Part shown: positions 50,195-57,581 of the stretch, one piece after another | Layout of the letters: every line of letters begins with the position of its first letter | Position numbering within the stretch: the stretch's first letter is position 1 | Origin: Roseovarius sp. THAF27 | Lineage (GTDB): Bacteria > Pseudomonadota > Alphaproteobacteria > Rhodobacterales > Rhodobacteraceae | Length of the DNA: 64,000 bases | Reading direction: 5' to 3' | NCBI RefSeq assembly: GCF_009363655.1 | Contig: NZ_CP045393.1 | Span: 620,001-684,000 of the forward strand | Position numbers and translations under genes: made by a program | Notes under the pieces: model-generated | Told to the model about the DNA's origin: nothing | Database searches by the model: none | What the model saw: the letters and a program-made list of their open reading frames with translations, nothing else

Positions 50195-51252
50195 TGGGTA
50201 TCGTTTCCTTTATCGTTGAGGCGGCCGATCAGGGCCTCGAAACCGTGGCGACCTCTCAGTTTGCGGCGGTCGCGGAGGTTTCCGGCACGGTGGTCGTCGG
50301 AGCTGCGACGCTGGCGATGATTGCCTTGTTCATCAACATGGCCTGGCAAATCCGTCCGATGGATGGAAGGGAGCTGTTGGTCTTGTCGCTCAAGATCGGC
50401 CTGATCAACACATTCGCGTTCAACTGGGCAAACTTCAACTTCGTCAGCGGGCACATCATCGACGGCCTCGATGAACTCGCGGGAAGGCTGATCGGCTCCG
50501 CTACCGGAGACGACGGTGCGGGGCCAGAGTATTTCGCTGCGCGCTTCGACCTTCAACTCGACAGGCTGGCCGAATACGGCAACTCGGCCACATCGCATAT
50601 GGGGGCGGTCAGCAAGGCCGTGATGGGGGTGTTCTTCATGGCTCTTCTGGCTGTGGTCGGTGGCGCGGCGGGTGCCGTTCTCGTCCTCGCAAAGATGATG
50701 ATGACGTTCCTGATCGGCATCGCCCCCATCATGGTCCTCTGCTCGATGTTCCCGGTAACGAAGGACTATTTCCACCGCTGGCTGTCCTCGCTGGCGAGCT
50801 TTGCCCTTTACCCGGTCGTGATGGCTGGCATTTTCTCGATGGTCTTCGGCCTGGTGGGGCTATTGGTCAGCCAGATTGGATCGGCGGATTCTGTCGAACA
50901 AGTCGGTGGGACCATCCCGTTTCTGGCGGTGGTCATCCTCTCGCTTGCGATGGTCATCGCAATCCCCTTCATCGTGCCGATGATCTCGGGCAATTTGCAG
51001 GCGGGCTGGGCCGCGGCGGCCGTCGGCGGCAGCATGCGGAGAATGATGCCGCAATCCCGCCCGCAGCAATCGAACCGCGCATCCTCGAACGCAACGAGCG
51101 ATACGAGCCGGAGGTTGAATGCCGGAGCAGACACAACCCGCTCCTCAAACTCCGCAGCAGATCACCGCCCTTCGACTGGCACAGGGGCCAAGATGCAACG
51201 CATGATGGACCGCGCGGAACGCCTGAGTGAAGACGCAAAGAAGAAGCGGTGA
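50194..51252 (+). CDS. virB6: VirB6/TrbL-family type IV secretion membrane protein
   Basis: 352 aa with five to six membrane helices: TVVVGAATLAMIALFINMAW; LVLSLKIGLINTFAFNW; KAVMGVFFMALLAVVGGAAGAVLVLAKMMMTFLIGIAPIMVLCSMF; LASFALYPVVMAGIFSMVFGLVGLLV; FLAVVILSLAMVIAIPFIV. Residues 300-352 are a Ser/Asn/Arg-rich cytoplasmic tail. The KMMMTFLIGIAPIMVLCSMFPVTKDYFHRWLSS block is characteristic of VirB6/TrbL. It forms part of the inner-membrane channel in P-type T4SS. AGGAGG is upstream and the start overlaps the previous stop. No other T4SS gene is present. Confidence 0.9.
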   Translation: MGIVSFIVEAADQGLETVATSQFAAVAEVSGTVVVGAATLAMIALFINMAWQIRPMDGRELLVLSLKIGLINTFAFNWANFNFVSGHIIDGLDELAGRLIGSATGDDGAGPEYFAARFDLQLDRLAEYGNSATSHMGAVSKAVMGVFFMALLAVVGGAAGAVLVLAKMMMTFLIGIAPIMVLCSMFPVTKDYFHRWLSSLASFALYPVVMAGIFSMVFGLVGLLVSQIGSADSVEQVGGTIPFLAVVILSLAMVIAIPFIVPMISGNLQAGWAAAAVGGSMRRMMPQSRPQQSNRASSNATSDTSRRLNAGADTTRSSNSAADHRPSTGTGAKMQRMMDRAERLSEDAKKKR

Positions 51253-51275
51253 TGCTTCATTGGCTGACAACTGGG

Positions 51276-51306
51276 CTGCGGCAAAGGATGCAATCCTTTG
51301 CCGCAG
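51276..51306 (+). repeat. 14-bp perfect inverted repeat after virB6
   Basis: CTGCGGCAAAGGAT and ATCCTTTGCCGCAG separated by only 3 nt, 23 bp after the virB6 stop. It lacks a T-run, so it is either a factor-dependent 3' hairpin or an element-specific site such as an oriT arm or integrase core. Confidence 0.85.
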
Positions 51307-51338
51307 GGCGGTGAGCATTTCAGCGGCGTTCAATCCCG

Positions 51339-51938
51339 CTAGTCGCCTGCTTTAATATCCTTAGCGAAAGTTACAAATTTTTCAGCGCGCTTACGTAGGT
51401 AGTCGGCCTCGCTTTGGTCCAGCCGTGTTGCGGTTATCAGTGTCCCCGGCTGGATGTTCAGAATGCCGACTCCTGCCGAATCCGGTTTAGCCAACCGTAG
51501 TATAGTTAGCAGGCCCCGCTCCTTCTTCCGTGGCAGTTGTTCTTTTCCAAAATGTAGGAAAATGATGCGTCTCTGATTGTTTGCTTCAGTACGTAAGTAC
51601 CAAGCCGTTGCGATGTGTAGGCCAACAATCTCTGCTTCGATAGGGCTGCGGCCCTGCCAAATGAGCGCGTGATCCTCTTTCAAATCCAGATAGTTTTGGC
51701 ACAAAACCTTGTATCCAGCAGACTTATTTGCGGAAACGCTGGAATACAGTGATAGAAACTCTTTGGTCGAAATTTTTTGATCTTCGAAAGATATCAATGC
51801 TTCCCGAAACTGCTTGTAGCGATCCCTGACCGGATCATATGGCAAATCGAGCGCGTCAATTATGCTTCTGACTTTCGCCTTATCTTTGCGCTTGTCGCCG
51901 TACGCGAAATCGACGAACTGGCTAACCCTGATCTTCAT
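51339..51938 (-). CDS. Unknown protein, minus strand at the element's right side
   Basis: 199 aa, soluble, basic, low GC relative to the core genome. The opening MKIRVSQFVDFAYGDKRKDK is followed by helices (KVRSIIDALDLPYDPVRDRYKQFREALISFEDQKIS) and a strand-rich half (EIVGLHIATAWYLRTEANNQRRIIFLHFGKEQLPRKKERGLLTI). It ends RKRAEKFVTFAKDIKAGD. No domain recognised. Lone minus-strand genes in such positions on mobile elements are often accessory (defence, regulation), but nothing here shows that. Convergent with virB6. Confidence 0.6.
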   Translation of the reverse strand: MKIRVSQFVDFAYGDKRKDKAKVRSIIDALDLPYDPVRDRYKQFREALISFEDQKISTKEFLSLYSSVSANKSAGYKVLCQNYLDLKEDHALIWQGRSPIEAEIVGLHIATAWYLRTEANNQRRIIFLHFGKEQLPRKKERGLLTILRLAKPDSAGVGILNIQPGTLITATRLDQSEADYLRKRAEKFVTFAKDIKAGD

Positions 51939-52180
51939 CGTGCTTTCCTGTTTGGCCCTGTCCGAAACTCTAAGGTTCGGATGGGAACAAATAAAGAACT
52001 ATTTGATGTGAGATGCTTTCAAGAAAGGGTGGCTTCGTCCTGAAACTTTACGACTCACGCTATGCGCAGCGAATGGGTGCGACGCCTCATGTGCTCTCAA
52101 TGCGCTGCATCCGGGCCATGGTTTCATCTTCCTCCAAGTATCTACCGTGTGGTGTTGGTCAACGTCCTAGCCGAACGTTA

Positions 52181-52233
52181 GCAAGGGCATCGAGCGTGGA
52201 GACACCAAATATCGGAACGCTCGATGCCCTTGC
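52181..52233. repeat. 17-bp perfect inverted repeat in a gene-free 520-bp stretch
   Basis: GCAAGGGCATCGAGCGT (52181-52197) and ACGCTCGATGCCCTTGC (52217-52233) with a 19-bp spacer. The surrounding 51939-52458 has no ORF with coding character or ribosome site. It may be decayed mobile-element DNA, a recombination site or a structured RNA. Confidence 0.85.
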
Positions 52234-52458
52234 GGATAATACCGAGCTGCCGTTCATGCTTGGCGCGGCGAAGGTCGGTAGCGAGCCCAACTCGGACATA
52301 GCAAAGTCATGCTGCGTGCGCTCGCAGCGCAAATTTTGTCGTAATTGCAAAGGCATCCATGCTGCATGACAGAGCGAATAGCAGCCGTTAAACCCAGTGG
52401 TGACCGGCATCCAGCACCGCCTCACTCCTGACACCCGAGATCAGCTTGTATCAAATAT

Positions 52459-53898
52459 CTACCAAGCCGCTGAAATATATTGAGTTTCCATGAACTCGAG
52501 CATGCCGTCTTTGCCACCTTCGCGGCCAAGTCCCGATTGCTTGACACCTCCGAATGGAGCTGCGGGATCGGAAACGATACCTCTGTTTAAGCCAACCATC
52601 CCAAATTCAAGCTGCTCGCAGACGTTCAAAGCCCGTTTCATATTCTTCGAGAAAACGTAGGCTACCAAGCCGTATTCTGTGTCGTTTGCTCGGCAAATGA
52701 CCTGGTCTTGATCTGTAAATGATTGGATGACCGCGACCGGTCCAAAAATCTCATCGTGAATACAATCAGCATCATCGGGCACATTCGATAGTACTGTAGG
52801 GGTATAAAAATAGCCGGGTCCTTCAGGAGCGTATCCGCCTAACTCCACTATTGCTCCCTTTGCGACAGCATCTTCAACTAGTCTAGCGACCTTTGTTCTC
52901 GTTTCCTCATTTACCAATGGACCAACATCGCTACGCTGATCCGTGCCATCACCTAGTTTCAGCTTACTCATCCTTGCCACGAACTCAGAAATAAACTCAG
53001 CAGCGATGTTTTCGTGCAGATAGATTCTGTTTGCGGCAGTGCACGCCTCACCCAAATTGCGCATTTTGGCCTGGAAAGCACCTTCAACCGCAGTATCGAG
53101 ATCGGCATCTTCAAAAACGATCAGCGGCGCATTCCCTCCAAGCTCCATGGCTGGTTTGAGGACTTGACCCGCTGCGTTGCGCAACAATTCTTTCCCAACA
53201 CTCGTTGAGCCAGTAAAGCTCACAACGCGAATACGCGGGTCGTCCATTATGTGATCAACGAGTGCTCCGGGGTGCGTTGTTGGCAGCACATTCACGAGCC
53301 CGTTTGGGACACCGGCCTCCTCCAACACGGGCATCAATGCGAGCATGGTAAGCGGTGTCTCGGCCGCTGGCTTTATGATGACCGCACAGCCTGCTGCGAG
53401 TGCGGGGGCGATTTTTCGCGTCCCCATCGCGGCAGGGTAGTTCCACGGCGTGATCAAAAGCCCAATTCCGGCAGGCTTTTGTTGGACGAGGATCCGAGCC
53501 CCGGAAGAGGGGGCATGGCTGATGGTTCCTTCAGCACGTACCGCTTCTTCAGAAAACCAGCGAAAGAACTCCGCCGCATAACTAGCTTCGCCAACAGCGT
53601 CAGCGGAAGCCTTTCCGTTTTCCAGACTAATTAGATGTGCGAAATGTTCGATCCTTTCACTCATAAGATTGAAAGCCCGACGTAAGACTTCTGAGCGATA
53701 CCGCGGAGTTTCAGAACGCCAAAGCGCCATCGCTCTCTCTGCTGCATCCAGTGCCCTGTCGGCATCGGATAAATCAGCTGAGGCCACTGAGGCGATGACA
53801 CGTTCATTGGATGGGTTGACGACGTCGAAGCGCGCGCGAGAGGCGCTTTCGACCCATTTTCCGTCAATGTAAAGGTTTGTGAGTTTCACTGGTCCCAC
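52459..53898 (-). CDS. NAD(P)-dependent semialdehyde dehydrogenase (SSADH-like ALDH)
   Basis: 479 aa, normal ALDH length. The catalytic Cys is in RNLGEACTAANRIY, the general-base Glu in PAMELGGNAPLIVF, the NAD loop is FTGSTSVGKEL, and the oxyanion Asn is in LITPWNYPAAM. The overall look is succinate-semialdehyde dehydrogenase; alpha-ketoglutaric semialdehyde or other short semialdehydes are equally possible. Starts at GTG 53898 (a second in-frame GTG is 9 bp later), with AAGTGGGA overlapping. Last gene of the minus-strand operon. Lower GC than the core genome. Confidence 0.9.
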   Translation of the reverse strand: MGPVKLTNLYIDGKWVESASRARFDVVNPSNERVIASVASADLSDADRALDAAERAMALWRSETPRYRSEVLRRAFNLMSERIEHFAHLISLENGKASADAVGEASYAAEFFRWFSEEAVRAEGTISHAPSSGARILVQQKPAGIGLLITPWNYPAAMGTRKIAPALAAGCAVIIKPAAETPLTMLALMPVLEEAGVPNGLVNVLPTTHPGALVDHIMDDPRIRVVSFTGSTSVGKELLRNAAGQVLKPAMELGGNAPLIVFEDADLDTAVEGAFQAKMRNLGEACTAANRIYLHENIAAEFISEFVARMSKLKLGDGTDQRSDVGPLVNEETRTKVARLVEDAVAKGAIVELGGYAPEGPGYFYTPTVLSNVPDDADCIHDEIFGPVAVIQSFTDQDQVICRANDTEYGLVAYVFSKNMKRALNVCEQLEFGMVGLNRGIVSDPAAPFGGVKQSGLGREGGKDGMLEFMETQYISAAW

Positions 53899-53916
53899 TT
53901 TCGTATCTTGCCGCGG

Positions 53917-54729
53917 TCAGCAGGCTTTGAGGGCGGCATCTGAATCGCCGGAGAAACCAACATCACACGCTCCCCCTCCCTGAGTGATACCCCCGAGTGG
54001 TCCCAATTGCTTGCCCGTGGCTCTTACCTCGTCGAGATAGTCTTCGGCATCGGATGAAGGGCGATACCCGAGCCAGGCGACATGTGAATTGTCGACGCGA
54101 CTGCGCGTATTGTTTGAAACACCAAACACCCGATAATAGTGGTGATCCGGGGCGTCGATCGCGCAGTTGAACAGATGAATTCCATCGTCAAAGCTCAACC
54201 AAGTGGACAGCATCCTTTCGTCAGTCGGTCTTTCTTCAAAGGATGCAATGCGCAAGCAGCCGACGCTTAGCCCATATTTGTCTGCATAGAGGCTTCCCAA
54301 AGCCTCACCGAACGCCTTTGAGACGCCATAAAAGCCACTCGGCTTTATGCGCACATCATCGGTAATCGTTGTGGCGAGAGGGTGGAACCCGACCGCCTGC
54401 ACCGAACTTGCATATACAAAGCGTGTCACCCTGGCTTGGCGGGCCGCTTCGAATGCTGTCCGTGTGAGATCATAGTTCAGCGGGAAAATCGTTTCCCAGT
54501 CGGCTTCTTCCGGAAAAGCGGCAAGATTGACGACGACATCGACGTCCTTCATGGCCAGGATCAACGCATCGAGATCGGTCGCATCAATATTGCATATCTC
54601 CTCGCGCTCAGCAGCGCCTCCAAGCGGCGCAATATCAACAAGGCGCAATATTCTGTCCGGGCCCGCAAGGCCTGCCCGCAAGACTTTCCCGATACGCCCG
54701 GCCGCGCCGACAAGCAAAATTCGTTTCAT
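53917..54729 (-). CDS. NAD-dependent epimerase/dehydratase family, uronate-dehydrogenase-like
   Basis: 270 aa, the length of bacterial uronate dehydrogenases (Udh). The Rossmann loop is ILLVGAAGRIGKVL, VVVNLAAFPEEADWETIFPLNYDLTRTAFEAAR follows, and the catalytic Tyr-Lys is in GFYGVSKAFGEALG with the Ser in VYASSVQAVG. Udh oxidises D-galacturonate or D-glucuronate to aldarolactones. The start at 54729 has GGGAAAG upstream; the frame is open further. Its partner lactonase gene follows upstream in the operon, which supports a sugar-acid oxidation step. The substrate is inferred. Confidence 0.82.
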   Translation of the reverse strand: MKRILLVGAAGRIGKVLRAGLAGPDRILRLVDIAPLGGAAEREEICNIDATDLDALILAMKDVDVVVNLAAFPEEADWETIFPLNYDLTRTAFEAARQARVTRFVYASSVQAVGFHPLATTITDDVRIKPSGFYGVSKAFGEALGSLYADKYGLSVGCLRIASFEERPTDERMLSTWLSFDDGIHLFNCAIDAPDHHYYRVFGVSNNTRSRVDNSHVAWLGYRPSSDAEDYLDEVRATGKQLGPLGGITQGGGACDVGFSGDSDAALKAC

Positions 54730-54775
54730 ATTCTTTCCCATAGCATTCGAGTTGGTGTCTGTTGGTTCGGTTGCG

Positions 54776-55669
54776 CTACCCTGCAAACCGGTGCATTGGC
54801 AGCCCACGCACCCCGGGGCAGTACGCAAACAATCCACCCGCGAGCGGTTGCTCGATGAGCTGCTGTTCGGTCAGGTCTTCCGTAGCTGTCGTGATGAAGA
54901 GGGTCGACATATCCTCACCGCCAAAAGCACAGGAGGTCACATTCTCAACGGGTAACAGCACTGTGTCGAGCACCTCCCCTTCAGGAGAATACCTCGTGAC
55001 TCTCGAACCGGCAAAATGCGCACTCCAAAGGCATCCTGTTTCATCGACAGCGGCGCCATCAGGTCGACCCTGGTTCGGAGGGACCGTCGCGAAAATTCGC
55101 CCGTTGGAGATCGTTCCGTTCTTCAGATCGTAATCATAGGCCATGATGTTGAGCGTTGGCGTATCGGTAAAGTACATCGTTTGCCCATCCGGACTCCAGG
55201 CGAACCCATTGCTGGTCTTGATGCCAGAGAGTTCCTTAACTACGGAATGATCACCGTCTACTCTGTAAACCGATGCAATCGGCTGGCGAAGCGCTGGATC
55301 TGAGACCTCGTGAATACTGCCACACCAAAACCGCCCCAGGGGATCACAAGCGCCGTCATTCATACGGTTCTGCGGGTGCGGGCGTTCAGGGTCGGCGAAT
55401 AGGTCGAACGCGCCGGATTCGAGGTTAAAAAATGCAAATCCGTCCCGAGTCCCGGCGATTAACTTGCCGTCTTGTTCACACAAGGCAATTGCACTGAATT
55501 CATCCGGTGCCGCGAACTTTTCCAATTGCTGTGTTTTCGGATCGTATCGATGGATAATTTTCTCAGTGACATCCACCCAGTAAAGAGCTTTCTGTTCTTC
55601 GTCCCAGAGGGGACCTTCGCCCAGCGTGTTGCGCTCATTCACAACGCATGTCGGTTTGTCGATGTTCAT
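54776..55669 (-). CDS. SMP-30/gluconolactonase family protein
   Basis: 297-aa six-bladed beta-propeller lactonase. Family blocks: LGEGPLWDEEQKALYWVDVTEKIIHRYDP, NRMNDGACDPLGRFWCGS (metal-binding Asn/Asp), SNGFAWSPDGQTMYFTDTPTLNIMAYDYD and GRPDGAAVDETGCLWSAHFAGSRVTRYSPEG. The metal site Glu (LGEGP), Asn (SNGF) and Asp (RPDGAA) are all present. It would open the sugar-acid lactone made by the dehydrogenase. Three bp after the aldolase stop. Confidence 0.93.
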   Translation of the reverse strand: MNIDKPTCVVNERNTLGEGPLWDEEQKALYWVDVTEKIIHRYDPKTQQLEKFAAPDEFSAIALCEQDGKLIAGTRDGFAFFNLESGAFDLFADPERPHPQNRMNDGACDPLGRFWCGSIHEVSDPALRQPIASVYRVDGDHSVVKELSGIKTSNGFAWSPDGQTMYFTDTPTLNIMAYDYDLKNGTISNGRIFATVPPNQGRPDGAAVDETGCLWSAHFAGSRVTRYSPEGEVLDTVLLPVENVTSCAFGGEDMSTLFITTATEDLTEQQLIEQPLAGGLFAYCPGVRGLPMHRFAG

Positions 55670-55672
55670 TCT

Positions 55673-56758
55673 TCAGCTCCTTCCTTCAACCAACCTGCCA
55701 ATTACCTTCAGGGCCGCCTCAATGTCATCGGAGTTCAATCCCATATGGGTGACAAAGCGCAGACGATTTCCTTTTGGAGGCAACACGCGGACACCAGACT
55801 GATACAGTCTCTTATGGAGCGACGCGGGCTCGCCGAGTTCTTTCGGCAAAAAGGCCATAACGATGTTTGTTTCCACTGTTTCGACGGCAATTTCGAAACC
55901 CAACGCGTCCAAGCCCAAAGCGAGCGCCTTCGCATTGCTATGGTCTTCGTGTAGCCTTTTCAGGTTTTCCTTCAGGGCAAAGTGTCCCGCAGCGGCCATA
56001 ATTCCCGACTGCCGCATGCCGCCACCCACCATCTGCCTCCAGTGCCGCGCTTCCTCGATGAAGTCCCTGGAACCTGCGATCATCGCGCCGCCTGGGGCGC
56101 CCAACCCCTTCGAGAGGCAGAAACTCACACTATCAACAGGAGCGACCAAGTCAGAAGGATCTACTGAAAGCGCAACCGCAGCGTTAAACAATCGAGCCCC
56201 GTCCATATGGAAGATCAGATCGCGTTCATCCGCGAACCTTTTGAGCTGATTGAGATAGGGCTTGTCGAGGCAACGGCCTCCTTCTCCATTGTGCGTATTT
56301 TCCACACAAATCAGCTTCAAGGGTGGCGTAAGAACCGACCGAGGCGCATTCGGTGAGGGGATCTTTGCGAAGTTCATGAGTTCGCCTAGATCGAACTTTC
56401 CACCGGGCGTTGAAAACGCTTGTGATGTAATCCCGCAAATCGAAGCCAGATGACCAGTTTCGTTGACATGCAAATGGGATGTAGCGCTCACAATTGCTGA
56501 ATGACCCGATGGAACCTGCGACCTGATGGAAACCAAATTGCCCATCGTGCCACTGAGGACAAACAGGGCGTCCTCCTTGCCGAGTATCGTCGCCGTCAAA
56601 TCCTCCAGCGCGCGAATTGACGGGTCTTCTCGATAAAAATCATCGCCGACCTCCGCTGATGCCATGCGCTTGCGCATCGCGTCGCTCGGCGACGTGAGCG
56701 TGTCACTGCGAAAATCGAATATCTGTTCGTTTGAAGCATCCAGCACTTGCGCCACCAT
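55673..56758 (-). CDS. PLP-dependent threonine-aldolase-type lyase
   Basis: 361-aa fold-type I PLP enzyme. DFRSDTLTSPSDAMRKRMASAEVGDDFYREDPSIRALED is the low-specificity threonine aldolase opening. The PLP lysine is in SVSFCLSKGLGAPGGAMIAG; THNGEGGRCLDKPYL and LIFHMDGARLFNAAVAL (Asp to PLP ring N) are intact. It splits beta-hydroxy-alpha-amino acids into glycine and an aldehyde. First gene of the minus-strand operon, divergent from lrp across 143 bp. GAGGGG abuts the ATG. Which hydroxy-amino acid it uses is unknown. Confidence 0.92.
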   Translation of the reverse strand: MVAQVLDASNEQIFDFRSDTLTSPSDAMRKRMASAEVGDDFYREDPSIRALEDLTATILGKEDALFVLSGTMGNLVSIRSQVPSGHSAIVSATSHLHVNETGHLASICGITSQAFSTPGGKFDLGELMNFAKIPSPNAPRSVLTPPLKLICVENTHNGEGGRCLDKPYLNQLKRFADERDLIFHMDGARLFNAAVALSVDPSDLVAPVDSVSFCLSKGLGAPGGAMIAGSRDFIEEARHWRQMVGGGMRQSGIMAAAGHFALKENLKRLHEDHSNAKALALGLDALGFEIAVETVETNIVMAFLPKELGEPASLHKRLYQSGVRVLPPKGNRLRFVTHMGLNSDDIEAALKVIGRLVEGRS

Positions 56759-56901
56759 CCCCTCATGATCCTGCGCTTGAAGTTAGCATAACCCCTATTG
56801 CCGAGTAGGACTTTGAGACCGCCTTCTTGAAACATTCGATCATTCATGCTCAGCTTATCGATCAAAGATTTCATAACAGTCATCAGAGGAGGCGTTTGAG
56901 A

Positions 56902-57387
56902 ATGTCAAGGAGACCGGCTGGCTTGGACCAGATTGACCGCAAGATTCTGAACCGATTGCAGCGCGATTGTCGGATCACGAATGCTGATCTGGCCGCCGAG
57001 GTTGGCACGTCGGCACCCTCGTGCATGCGCCGCACAAGGCGCCTCAGGACGGAAGGCTACATCGAAAGAGAGGTTGCCTTGGTGAATCCGGAGAAAGTAG
57101 GCAGCACCCTCATCTCCATCTCCGAAGTTAAGCTCAACAATCACGAGCGCCAAGCCAGGGATAACGCGATCAGGCACATCAGGAGCATTCCAGAAGTTAT
57201 ATTCTGCCTGAATGTTACTGGCGACCGCGACCTGATGTTCGTGGCCATGTTGTCGGACATGGACGAGTTCGCAGAGAAGATAACGGAACCGTTGGCGGTC
57301 ATTCCCGAAATAGCATCGATCAACAGTTACTTTGCGATCAAGACCATCAAGTTTGAACCCTTCTTGCATTTCGACGAGACAAGGTAG
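56902..57387 (+). CDS. Lrp/AsnC family transcriptional regulator
   Basis: 161 aa. The N-terminal helix-turn-helix is LDQIDRKILNRLQRDCRITNADLAAEVGTSAPSCMRRTRRLRTEGYIE; the C-terminal RAM domain contains VIFCLNVTGDRDLMFVAMLSDMDEFAEKI, the amino-acid-binding turn of the family. The ATG at 56902 follows GAGGAGG at about 11 nt. It lies between the divergent catabolic operon and the oxidase-transporter operon, so it is the natural local regulator, probably sensing the amino-acid-like substrate. Confidence 0.92.
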   Translation: MSRRPAGLDQIDRKILNRLQRDCRITNADLAAEVGTSAPSCMRRTRRLRTEGYIEREVALVNPEKVGSTLISISEVKLNNHERQARDNAIRHIRSIPEVIFCLNVTGDRDLMFVAMLSDMDEFAEKITEPLAVIPEIASINSYFAIKTIKFEPFLHFDETR

Positions 57388-57457
57388 CCGAATGAAAAGG
57401 GGCTACCCTTGGGTTGATCAAGGCGTGTTTCGAAGAGCGACACACAATTCGGTCTTA

Positions 57458-57505
57458 ATGAAATATTTTTACATTAACGATGAATATTATATGAAAATAT
57501 TTCAT
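57458..57505. promoter_or_regulatory. AT-rich inverted repeat upstream of the oxidase-transporter operon
   Basis: ATGAAATATTTT (57458-57469) and AAAATATTTCAT (57494-57505), a perfect 12-bp inverted repeat with a 24-bp spacer, in a strikingly AT-rich 190-bp gap. The layout fits an Lrp-type operator over the promoter. Confidence 0.55.
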
Positions 57506-57581
57506 TTTCTAATTAATTTTGAACAATACATACGCCCCATAACTGCGACACTCTTCCTCGAAACTGGAAGGGTACGATGGC

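Larger units (their letters stand above)
44184..51338 (+). mobile_element. Integrative mobilizable element next to tRNA-Ser (right end not found)
   Basis: Contains an integrase, an excisionase-like gene, a replication-initiator-like gene, ColE1-type mobilization genes and an orphan VirB6. The left end is the tRNA-Ser 3' end. I looked for a second copy of the tRNA 3' sequence and found none in the window, so the right boundary given here is only the end of the plus-strand gene train. The element may extend through the catabolic cluster. Confidence 0.6.

Noticed and set aside
52013..52434. Short ORFs on both strands in the gene-free stretch
   Set aside because: Odd composition, no ribosome sites, and they cross the 17-bp inverted repeat; no support as genes.
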